From NCBI RefSeq assembly GCF_921293095.1, contig NC_060252.1, forward strand, positions 44,454,881 to 44,518,880: a DNA stretch of 64,000 nucleotides. The letters run 5' to 3'. Shown piece by piece: positions 9,990 through 19,100 of this stretch. Position 1 is the stretch's first letter, and each line of letters begins with the position of its first letter. This DNA comes from Ischnura elegans (lineage: Eukaryota; Arthropoda; Insecta; Odonata; Coenagrionidae). Both the position numbers and the translations under genes were made by a program. Below the pieces are notes generated by a model that saw only the letters and a list, made by a program, of their open reading frames with translations, ran no database searches and was not told the DNA's origin.

Positions 9990-10740
9990 CTGCTGGAGAT
10001 GAATGTTATTACTTGGAAGATTCTAAGTTCTCTCTGGAGTGAGTGTCCTTTCTCCTCTCATTGTTTGATATTTTGGTGTTTGTTGATATTGAATGATATT
10101 GAATCTTTTCATTGCCTTGCAGGTTGTATTATGAAGTGTCAGATGATTGCAGGTTGCATAAAGATGTCAGAGAAACTGTTGATGATGGTGGTAAATGTTT
10201 AAGAATCAGTTTTTTAGCACCTCACTTATTTATAATCCATTGTATTTGGTTCTATCGTCTTCTATGTCAATGTTAAGCATTATATTTTTATATAGTTTTC
10301 CCAGCCTTCATTGTAAGTCCCTTTTGCTGACAGGATACTCAAGGTAAATGTGGTATCATTCCATTTTTGGATATAAGGTGCTAGATTTATCCTTGAAGAT
10401 CCTCTATTGTACTAATTTTTATAATTGCATGAGAAAATTTTGCGAATTTCTCTTATTTATTCTCTACCATTTAATTCTGTGTTTATTTTCAGGTGTGCGA
10501 TAACTTGAAATCGTGTGGCATTGGATTCAATTTTGGATTTTGTGTTGAGAGCAAGTTGAAGCCAAAATCCAGAGCACTTAATGTGAAATATTCATTACCT
10601 GCAGCAGGTTAAGTAAGAGTCAGAGCCTTCTCTAAGTTTCAATTAAGCCATTATTGCTTACTACAGTACCTCCACAGTGCTATTCACAAATGTGTTTTCT
10701 GAGATGATATTACTTCACAAAATTGAATTTTTGTGATATA
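9990..10740 (+). other. Possible exons of an unrecognised gene or old element
   Basis: A frame from about 9990 (GDECYYLEDSKFSLE) meets a GTGAGT donor near 10038. An acceptor at about 10122 (CCTTGCAG) opens LYYEVSDDCRLHKDVRETV in the compatible phase, giving a splice-consistent pair. A third open block after TTTTCAG at about 10492 (VCDNLKSCGIGFNFGF, stop near 10613) does not join in phase with the obvious donor. No family recognised; a decayed gene is the likeliest reading. Confidence 0.3.
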
Positions 10741-10774
10741 GCAATAGCTGCCCCACGTGGAAAAAATTTCTGGT

Positions 10775-11300
10775 CCAGTACTGGAATTATACTGGTCAAG
10801 TACTGGATTTATACTGGGTCAGTATTAATCCAGTACTGGACCAGAACCGGCCAATACTGGGCCAGAACCGGCCAGTATTAATTCATTACTGGACCAGAAC
10901 CGGCCAGTACTGGGCCAGAACCGACCAGTATTGATTCAGTACTGGAACAGAACCGGCCGGTACTGAGCCAGAACCGGCCAGTACTGGGCCGGAACCGGCC
11001 GGTATTAAACCCGTAATGGACCAGAACCGGCCAGTACCTGACCAGAACCGGCCAGTAATGGACCAGAACCGACCGGTACTGGGCCAGAAACGCCAGTACT
11101 GGGCCAGAACCGGCCGGTAATAAACCAGTAATGGACTAGAACCGGCCAGTACTGGCCCAGAACCGGCCAGTACTGGCCCAGAACCGGCCAGTACCGGCCC
11201 AGAACCGGCCAGTACTGGATCAGAAACGGCCAGTACTGGACCAGAACCGACCGGTACTGGGCCAGAAACGCCAAAACTGAGCCAGAATCTCCAGTCCAGA
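10775..11300. repeat. Degenerate minisatellite of CCAGAACCGGCCAGTACTGG units
   Basis: About two dozen copies of palindromic CCAGTACTGG and ACCGGCC(A/G)GTA blocks at roughly 20-30 bp spacing. A related shorter array is at 16345-16500 near the opposite terminus of the same element. The frames across it (WPVLGQYWP-like on the minus strand) are repeat artefacts. Confidence 0.9.
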
Positions 11301-11830
11301 TTGGGAAATTAATGCATGTACAGAAATTAAACCTTCAATTTTTGCCATATAATTTTAAAAACATGCTTCAACGAAAAGTTATAAATACACATTTTTAATG
11401 TATTTATTGCGTTTTCTCAGAATAAAAATTATCAACAATTTTAACTAAGATCTTACAGTGAATAATACTATTTTACATATTTCTTTCATGGAAGTTTGGT
11501 CTAGTGAGGAAGTTAAAGGTTTATGAATAGTGTATAACGTCATCTGAATCATTCTTTCATTTCCATGCGCGTAGCGCATTGTCTTTTGTCATTGAGCTCA
11601 GCGCCATCTTGGATTCTCTGGACTTCGAAAAATTTCACTCCCGTACCCCCGTACGCTCTCTAGAATAACCATAGAGCGTTCGGGAAAATCACTTTTTTTT
11701 CAATTTTAGAGTAAATGCCCTATGGATACGTCAGTTTCCGGTCCTTATCCCACTCCCACTTTCGAGCCAGCGTCGGTACTTCCGGTGTAGACAGATCGTT
11801 CAGTCTCGCTTGTGGTGTGCGTGTGTCAAC

Positions 11831-12430
11831 ATGGCTAGGTATCGTTCTCAAAGAAGAGAGGCTCCTCGGAGACCCGTGGAGAAAATCATCAAGGATTGCA
11901 CTCCCGTAAATATACCAGTTTGCCTTGTGAACAAATTCTTCCAGCTGGAGCTGTAAATGTGTGGGTTGCTGACACCATTGGACCAAAGTTCCTTAGAAGT
12001 AAGTTCTTTAAAACTACTGTAATCCTATTAATAGCTGGGCCATATGCCATTACTGGTGCTTCGATGAATCACCTAAAAGGCCTTAGTCTAAAAAACTGCC
12101 TTTTATAAGGTCTTAAATAATTTTCTTGGGGCCGATTAAGCTTTGGACAGAGTATAATTACAGGTTAGGTTAGTTATTGTTTCGTTGGTTATTGCATACA
12201 CAGTAATCTCAACACTAATGAAACAATGAAAGTCAAAACAATAGTGATAGTAAATTAATGGAGAGGGTAAAGATATTTCAATGCTTTTATGCTTTCTCCA
12301 TCCTTCATTTTCAGACTATGCAGAACACTACGCGAGAGCAGGAAATGTAAAGGTGGAAGATCACAGTTTGTCAAGAAGCAATTGTGCACGAGATTGTGCG
12401 AAATTCGAAAAGCGGCAAAGGCAAACTTAA
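11831..12430 (+). other. Small spliced reading frame carried by the unclassified TIR element
   Basis: ATG 11831 opens a basic frame (MARYRSQRREAPRRPVEK, then IIKDCTP). A neighbouring frame (QILPAGAVNVW, VADTIGPKFLR) runs into a GTAAGT donor at 11999. It joins in phase to an exon starting at 12315 after CATTTTCAG (YAEHYARAGNVKVEDHS, CARDCAKFEKRQRQT, stop 12428-12430). The two frames of the first exon are offset near 11910, so the gene is either frameshifted or uses a splice I cannot see. Function unknown; it may be a captured host fragment or a remnant of the element's own gene. Confidence 0.35.
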
Positions 12431-12897
12431 ATACGTCTATTTAATGAAATATTAATTCTTAATTACTATCTTTTTTGACCATATATCCAGTGGCGGCTCG
12501 TGCTATAGGTTCACTGGTTCAGTGAACCCCCAAAATAAATTGCTGCTTTGACATTTACCTAAACGGAAACGGAATTGTAAGATTTATCTTGGAAATTTCA
12601 TTAAATACGTTTCAAAATTTTTGAAAGAGGGCTGAAGTTACCGCGCGTGAGCTCTACTGCTGTGCTCAGCTGTGCTGAGTTCAGTAGGAAGAATGAACCT
12701 CCTGACTTAGGCGCGGGGTTGGCGGAGGGAGGGGGGCTTGCGGCGGAATAACATGGTCTCGGAGCTGCAAAGACAGTGTAGCGACAACCGACTTCTCCCG
12801 AGAGTAACCGAACGTGTCCGAACGGTTCACGAGTCTGCCAATCCCGTAAACTGCACAACAAGAGGTTTGTTATGTCCGCCGCTAGAGTTGTTTTCGC

Positions 12898-13137
12898 TCC
12901 GCGCGCATTAAAATCAGCTTCAAAAATCGCCACTCGAGGCGCTGACATGCAACGGTATTCAGAGTCCTCTGAATGGCTGTTCTCGACGCTACTCTTTCTC
13001 TATATTACTCTTCGTCAGAGTCCTCTATATTGGATTCTCAGCACCACTCCCTCACTTCATAAATAGAGGACTCTGGATACCGTTGCTCGTTAGCGTCGCA
13101 AGTGGCGATATTTGAAGCTGATTTTAATGCGCGCGGA
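12898..13137. repeat. 72-bp-arm inverted repeat in the hAT leader
   Basis: Left arm 12898-12969 (starts TCCGCGCGCATTAAAATC) and right arm 13066-13137 (ends GATTTTAATGCGCGCGGA) are mostly complementary, with a 96-bp loop. Could be a nested foldback MITE or a regulatory hairpin. No target duplication seen around it. Confidence 0.85.
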
Positions 13138-13351
13138 TAAGTGTGCACAGCGCTGTCAACAGCTGGCGCACGATATCGCTGCAACTCATTTGTTTACTAC
13201 AATTTTTAAGTTACGTCTCTGTCAGTCAGTATTGGTCAGTATCACGAATAGTGTTTCACCGTACTGAATGTGTCATCGTGGATTGTAAATTATTTCAGTT
13301 GATTGTGAGCGACTGTATAGTGTGGGCTTAGTGCTTCGAAACGTGTCAAGG

Positions 13352-15502
13352 ATGAACAGTGTTGCATCATTACTTAGTAGTAACTTTTGTGCCCTAACTC
13401 TTGAACAAAAATGTGCAATCAAAGCACTAGGCAGACCGACGCCGCCTTTGGACATTCGTCTACAGCAAAGTTCTCGAGGCAAAAACTACACTCGTATATT
13501 CAAGTCACATCTGTATGATAGAAATTCGTGGATTTGTGGATGTGAAGTAACCAATAGATTCTTTTGCTTCCCGTGTCTTCTATTTTATAAAGGAAAGGAC
13601 ACAACATGGACAACTACTGGAGTTTCAGACTTGAGTCATCTTACCCAGAAAATAAAAAAACATGAAACATCTTTGTATCATAAGAATGCCTGCTTGGATT
13701 TATCCATCTTAGGTCGTACTGAAATAAGGCAACAACTCAGTGAAGCTTTTAGGCTTAATGTTGAGAAAAATAACGACCAAGTCAGGAAAAATCGGTATGT
13801 CCTTTCAAAAATAATTGATTGTATTCGGTTTTGTGGAGAGTTTGAACTAGCTTTGCGTGGACATAATGAAAGAGATGACTCCAATAACCCCGGTATTTTC
13901 AAAGGATTAGTGAATTTCTCAGCTACATTAGATACTATTTTGAAATCACACCTGGAAGTTGCCACTGTTTTTAAAGGTACGTCCAAGGAAATTCAAAATG
14001 ACCTGTTAGATTGTATGCTGCACGTCTGCAAACTACATATTCTTGAAGAAATTCGCTCAGCAGATTTTGTGTCTGTGATTGCTGATGAAACTACAGATGT
14101 GTCTGCTAAAGCTCAGATGGTTGTAGTGTTTCGCTCTGTTCTCAAAAGTGGGTTGCCTATCGAGAGATTTTGGACATTTCTAAACCCTAAACATCATGAT
14201 GCTGAAACATTATTCGCCTGCATAAAACGTGTTCTTGTGGAAGTGCTAGGAGAGGCCAAAAACAAACTTATCTCACAAAGCTATGATGGTACAAATGTAA
14301 TGAGTGGCCAATTCAATGGTGTTCAGACACGTGTCAAGGCGGAGTATCCAAATGCACACTTTGTACATTGCTACGCGCACCAGCTCAACTTGGTCATGGT
14401 TCAAGCAACAAGTCAAAACAAAGAAGTGAGGGTATTTTTTGCAAATCTTCAAGAGGTGTGTACCTTTTTTAGCCAGTCCTCACAGAGAGCTGACATTTTG
14501 GATGAAATAGTTGGAAAACGACTTCCTTCTGGCTCTTCAACAAGATGGAACTACAATTCAAGATCCGTATTAGTAGTTCACCAAAATATTCAAGAATTAA
14601 TAGAATGCTTTGAAAAAATTGAAGAAACAAGCAAAATGACTTCTACTTTGAATAAAGCTCAAGGACTTAAACTGAAACTGCAGCAACCAGAGTTTAAATA
14701 CTGGCTCGAATTCTTTTCAAAGGTTATGCCTCATGTAGATATTTTGTATAGCTCACTGCAAAAGAAAAATATAAACCCTGTTTGGGCAAAGGAAGCAATT
14801 TCCTCTTTCAAAAGAGAAATACAGAAAGTAAGGGAGAGTGTGGAAAGCCTGGCCACAGCAGATGAATCAGCAGAGCCTAGACCAAAGAGAAATAAGGTGG
14901 AAAACTGGCAAACATTGCGAAATGCAGCTGCCAAGGAAGTTTGTGACGCTATAGCAGCAGAGGCAGAACGCAGATTCGAATTCACTGGTCATCTAGTTGC
15001 AGCAAACTTGTTTGACAACGAAAATATGTCCGGCTATAGAAAAAGGTTTCCTGATGATATCCTAAACACGACAATAGAATCATTTGGTTTTCTTGACAAA
15101 AATAAACTAAGATGCGAGCTTCAGCTTATTTACAGCAGAGAAGATTTTAAAGAAGTTAAGAAGGCCACTCATTTGTTGTCATTCCTTCTTGAAAACAATT
15201 TAGAAGAATGTTTCAGTGAAACGGTGAAACTGCTAAAAGCACTGATCACAATACCAATGACAACGGCAGAAGCAGAACGTTGTTTTTCATGTCTGAAAAG
15301 AATTAAAACCTTCCTCAGAAGCACAATGGACGAAGACCGGCTTACAGCACTTACCATGATGTCAATTGAAAAAGAGATGGCCCGCAATATAGTGGACTTT
15401 AATGAGAAGGTGATTGACCATTTTGCCGCAAAAAGGAGAGAAGAATGGACTTCATGTTTAAACATACAACAACTGCAGGAGTCGCTTAAAGGTTCTTATT
15501 AA
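13352..15502 (+). CDS. hAT transposase with TTF-type zinc finger, full-length open frame
   Basis: 716 residues from ATG 13352 (MNSVASLLSS); the open frame extends 30 nt upstream without another ATG. An N-terminal TTF/ZMYM-like zinc finger (WICGCEVTNRFFCFPC, residues about 60-76) binds DNA. The DUF4371/RNase H-like core has VIADETTDVS (Asp 245) and SQSYDGTNVMSG (Asp 312), followed by HCYAHQLNLV. The C-terminal hAT dimerisation block carries TTAEAERCFSCLKRIKTF with the catalytic Glu near 642. Order and length match ZMYM/THAP0-type hAT transposases. No stop or frameshift is visible, so the copy may be functional or could be domesticated; its intact ends argue for a transposon. Confidence 0.95.
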   Translation: MNSVASLLSSNFCALTLEQKCAIKALGRPTPPLDIRLQQSSRGKNYTRIFKSHLYDRNSWICGCEVTNRFFCFPCLLFYKGKDTTWTTTGVSDLSHLTQKIKKHETSLYHKNACLDLSILGRTEIRQQLSEAFRLNVEKNNDQVRKNRYVLSKIIDCIRFCGEFELALRGHNERDDSNNPGIFKGLVNFSATLDTILKSHLEVATVFKGTSKEIQNDLLDCMLHVCKLHILEEIRSADFVSVIADETTDVSAKAQMVVVFRSVLKSGLPIERFWTFLNPKHHDAETLFACIKRVLVEVLGEAKNKLISQSYDGTNVMSGQFNGVQTRVKAEYPNAHFVHCYAHQLNLVMVQATSQNKEVRVFFANLQEVCTFFSQSSQRADILDEIVGKRLPSGSSTRWNYNSRSVLVVHQNIQELIECFEKIEETSKMTSTLNKAQGLKLKLQQPEFKYWLEFFSKVMPHVDILYSSLQKKNINPVWAKEAISSFKREIQKVRESVESLATADESAEPRPKRNKVENWQTLRNAAAKEVCDAIAAEAERRFEFTGHLVAANLFDNENMSGYRKRFPDDILNTTIESFGFLDKNKLRCELQLIYSREDFKEVKKATHLLSFLLENNLEECFSETVKLLKALITIPMTTAEAERCFSCLKRIKTFLRSTMDEDRLTALTMMSIEKEMARNIVDFNEKVIDHFAAKRREEWTSCLNIQQLQESLKGSY

Positions 15503-16344
15503 AATTAGTGTGGTTTAAGTCTCATTTTAACAATGAATGTAACTTAACTGTGTAGAATATCTGTAGCTGTACGATTTTATTAGTTAAAATATACAATTGT
15601 AAAAAAATTGCCAAAGTATTAATTGCAACTTGATATTCTGATTACAGCAAGAATCTCAACTCTCGGCTCAGCTTTCGAGAGTGAGGATGGGAAAGTGTCA
15701 TTTTGAGAATCGGTTCGAGTTTAAAAAATATCAAATTTCATGCAACTTCTTTATTTCATGATGTCCCTGCGAGGAAAAATCTGGGGGGGGGGGTGACGCC
15801 ATTGAGCCTGCCTCATATAGCTATTTGTGAATTTGCAATTGCCTAAATCGTGTGTACATCAAATTAAATATGCTGGGGTTCTATTACCATTAAAAACTAA
15901 GCATAAAATATTTCAATATGCAAGCATTTGTAGGATGCTAGTGAATTCACAAAAACTTAAATAAAATAATATCATTCTTATTTTTCCTTTTCCATGGTAC
16001 AACTTTTATAAAACGATAATCCATAGTAAACTAAATTAATTGCATAAAAATGTAATTGTAGATACTTATTTTCAAATAACTAAATATTTTTCAAAGCAAC
16101 CAAATTGGGATCAAAATAGTTTTAAAATAGTTTTTTAAGCTCTACAAATATAAAATTTTCCTGGGATTCTCCCTCTATGGCTGGAAGGTAGACTACCCGC
16201 ACCTCCCGGTTGAACCCCCGAAATAAAAGTTCACCAGCCGCCACTGCATATATCTTTCTATGTAACCGAATTATATGACTTTAAATAAACCTTTAAAATG
16301 TTTTTTTTTCAAATGCGATTATTTTATTCAAATTTGATTATAGC

Positions 16345-16500
16345 ACTAGGCCGGAACCAGCCCAGTACCACTTGGAGCTGGCCCGGTACAGGCCCAGTAA
16401 TGGCCCAGAACCGGCCCAGTACTGGGCCGGTACTGGCATTTTCTTGCCAATTTTGGAAGTATCCCAGTACTGGGCCAATACTGGCCCAGTACCGGGGTTT
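16345..16500. repeat. Right-hand CCAGTACTGG subterminal array
   Basis: GGCCCAGTA, CCAGTACTGGGCC and CCCAGTACCGG blocks mirror the left array and mark the right end of the unclassified TIR element. Confidence 0.85.
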
Positions 16501-16515
16501 TTTCACATGGGGCAG

Positions 16516-17141
16516 AAGTCTGCTTATCATTATTATCGTTTGCAAACAATTCTATTAAGTCATTTTGTTAGTCCTATGTTCTTATGTCGAAATATTTTTT
16601 CAGCCTTGTTGGTGGTTGAGTGAAGTAAGATTGTGCCTGCCACCAAATACTTCTGAGGAAGCTTGAAAGACTGAAAATTAGAGGGGCACCAGAGAAATGG
16701 ATTGACTCTTTCCCAAGTGATTGCTTAAAGATGCATCTTTCACTGTAATTGAGTGTAATGTGCCTCCCCCATGAAAAAATTGCATTTGGTGTTCCACAGG
16801 GATCCATGTAAGGACTATTGTAATATTATTTTAGGTTGGCAACATCATTGGGATAAATTTTTCATTGTAAGGTTGGTAGCACTGTTCATATATGTGTTTA
16901 AGTTTTCCTGTATCAGAGTATTTTCCGTTAAATAAAAACACAAGTGACTGTTGTTCTCTCTTGTAGTGTGTTGTATAATTTACCCAACCTATCAATACAA
17001 TTATGGAGTTGTTTTGCCTTCGTTATATCACCAATCATTTCTTAAGGTACTGTATTTACCATGATCATTTCACCTCTTTCTTATCAACCCAGTTCTAATC
17101 TCATTACCTATTACCACCATGATATAATTTTTATTTCCTAG
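16516..17141. other. No recognisable gene; AT-rich spacer
   Basis: Nothing supportable was seen on either strand. No conserved frame and no paired repeat ends. Confidence 0.5.
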
Positions 17142-17448
17142 AGCCCTGGAGGATGAAGCAACAGACTGCTCGGGCATTAAAGTAAAGGCCTTAGCAGATA
17201 AATTTAAGAAAATTAGAGGTCTAGAGGAAGACAATTTGATAGACCACTCTGCCTGGAATAGATTTTTTCCTATTTTTCAATCATTCAGCTATTTTTCATG
17301 CACTCAAGTATTTTTAAAAAAACTGGCAGATGACTTAGGGGATCACCCTACCCTTTTAGTCGCCTTCTACGACAAGCAGGGATACTGCGGAAGTATTCAT
17401 AAACCCCTACCCGCAGGGTTACGCAGCTTCTGGTCAAATAATGTTTAA
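17142..17448 (+). other. Possible isolated exon or decayed coding fragment
   Basis: After an acceptor-like TTTCCTAG the frame reads ALEDEATDCSGIKVKALADK, FKKIRGLEEDNLIDHSAW and stays open to a stop at 17446-17448 (307 nt). The second half (KPLPAGLRSFWSNNV) has a different composition and looks like non-coding repeat read through. Not recognised; no neighbouring exon found. Confidence 0.25.
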
Positions 17449-17849
17449 AAATTTTAAATAGATCTCAAAATTGCTCATTTTCTGAGACCAAATTGCAGGA
17501 ACTTGGTTACAATGTGAAGTTAAGCCATGAGGCACCTGGGGTTTCTCAACTCGGACATATTTTTTTAAAAATCAGCAAACTTGCATGATTTCTTTTTAAA
17601 CAATTTTAAGTCATCCTTACACCATTAAAATAATTCTTCGTTAACACATTCAACAAAATAACATTAAAAGAAAACAGAAAATTTCAGAGGTATATCTGAA
17701 AATGTGGGCGACCATGGTCTGTCTTACCTTCAACATTTATAAAACTACAATTGCACCTAATTCTGAGAAATCAAAGTATGAAATAGATTATGAAATAGTT
17801 CACTTGACTTAGAGAGAAACCATATACTGTGGAGAGTAACGATAGAAAG

Positions 17850-19100
17850 GGTATGTCCCAGGCAGAGCTAACGAGGAACACTCAAAAAAGCTGGTCCAAC
17901 TCAAAAGAGCAAGAACTTTCCACCATCAAGAACACAAAGCTATCCACATTTTGTAATTACCACCATCCTTAATATTTAAGCTGCTTTGAGTACCCTTTAA
18001 TGCACCTATCAGCATCTACCCACGAACTACCATTCAGACAGCACCATCCTGAAGGACCTCACCAACTGTAAGCCAAAAATCACAATAAAAAGTTCCATTC
18101 AGTTGATAAGAAAGTCAAAGATACGTCAGAACCACCCAATGCAAAATTAGTGTCCTTTAATGTTGCAGATTTATTCACCAGCATTCCCAATCAAGAAACC
18201 CAAGGATCACAAAATATATATATTATTGCACATTCTTGGACAGGTACAACAGTATGCATTTATGAAAAAATACTAACAGTCTTAAAATTCAATCCATAAA
18301 AACAAAGCGAATTGCAGAAGTTGGCACCAACCAAACCTAAAGTTAACTTAACAATCCCATTATCCATAGGCAAGCATGAATTTTCTAAACTGTGCAAACC
18401 CTTCACAGCCAACAGAGTCTATCCAGCCTATTCATGTGATTATACAGCAAAACCACTGTATTGCACTCAATCATAAGTGGATTTTAGGAGTTAACCAAAG
18501 ATTTTTCATTCATACATAATGGTAAAAGAAAGGTTTGGAAAAGGAGTCCAGAACTCATAAAAAAGTCCAGTCAAAATATTTTGCAAAGATACATAAAAGA
18601 GGGTGATCAAGATGAGAACAGTAAAAACGTAGGATGTAGCAGCGTTCAACATGGTAAAAAGGAGAGGAGACCAGTATCAAATGAAAATAAGTTCATTGAA
18701 TTGAAACAAATGTATAGATGACTATTTGTATAAGATAGAAGATGTAATGAAAAAGCTACACGATGGTAAGGGTAGTAAAAGCAAACAAGGGGATGATAGC
18801 AATCAGTGGATTTAAGGTGCCAAGGATTACGGTATAGAATCTCTGAAACTTCATAAACAACTCCATGAATTTATAGAAAAACACAAATTTAATTGCAACA
18901 AAAAAATATCATGTTTACTACATTTATTCCACCATGGACTTCAGCTGACCAAGGGCAGGAGTGAAGAGATGAAAGTAACTCTGTATATATTTCACAAAAC
19001 ACCATAGGGTTTACCCAAAGATCTTGAATAGAAACAATGAAATTGGAAAAAACAATCTTTCAAACAATTAAGTAAAGGCGTTTCTCTCACCCCTTCACTT
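17850..19100 (+). mobile_element. Possible decayed Penelope-like or LINE reverse transcriptase remnant
   Basis: At about 18150-18200 the plus strand reads KLVSFNVADLFTSIPNQET, which resembles motif A of Penelope-type reverse transcriptases (the SFDVxSLFTxIP pattern). Surrounding frames are short and interrupted, and no other catalytic block could be read, so this is a weak call on an old fossil. Confidence 0.3.

Larger units (their letters stand above)
12488..16246 (+). mobile_element. hAT transposon, structurally complete
   Basis: 3759 bp flanked by an exact 8-bp target duplication CATATATC (12480-12487 and 16247-16254). Inverted termini CAGTGGCGGCTCGTG (left) and CAGTGGCGGCTGGTG (right, minus strand). 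Internally a perfect palindrome GGTTCACTG-GTT-CAGTGAACC lies at 12508-12528, and a 72-bp-arm inverted repeat lies upstream of the transposase. An identical target duplication and an open transposase frame point to recent insertion. It sits inside the CCAGTACTGG element, so it is younger than that element. Confidence 0.95.
10748..16515 (+). mobile_element. Unclassified large TIR transposon with CCAGTACTGG subterminal repeats, interrupted by a hAT
   Basis: The left end reads CTGCCCCACGTGGAAAAAA and the right end on the minus strand CTGCCCCATGTGAAAAAA; both run straight into arrays of CCAGTACTGG-type repeats (10775-11300 and 16345-16500). Without the hAT inside it the element would be about 2.0 kb. 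No transposase is visible in that 2 kb, so it is probably non-autonomous. No convincing target duplication: flanks AATAG and AAGTC do not match. The superfamily is not recognised. Confidence 0.65.

Noticed and set aside
11005-11274. Minus-strand frame with WPVLGQYWP repeats, and similar frames at 16298-16558
   Set aside because: Translation of the CCAGTACTGG repeat arrays; composition is wholly explained by the DNA repeat.
17340-17448. C-terminal half of the exon-like frame at 17142 as protein
   Set aside because: Composition changes abruptly and resembles a dispersed non-coding repeat rather than protein-coding sequence.
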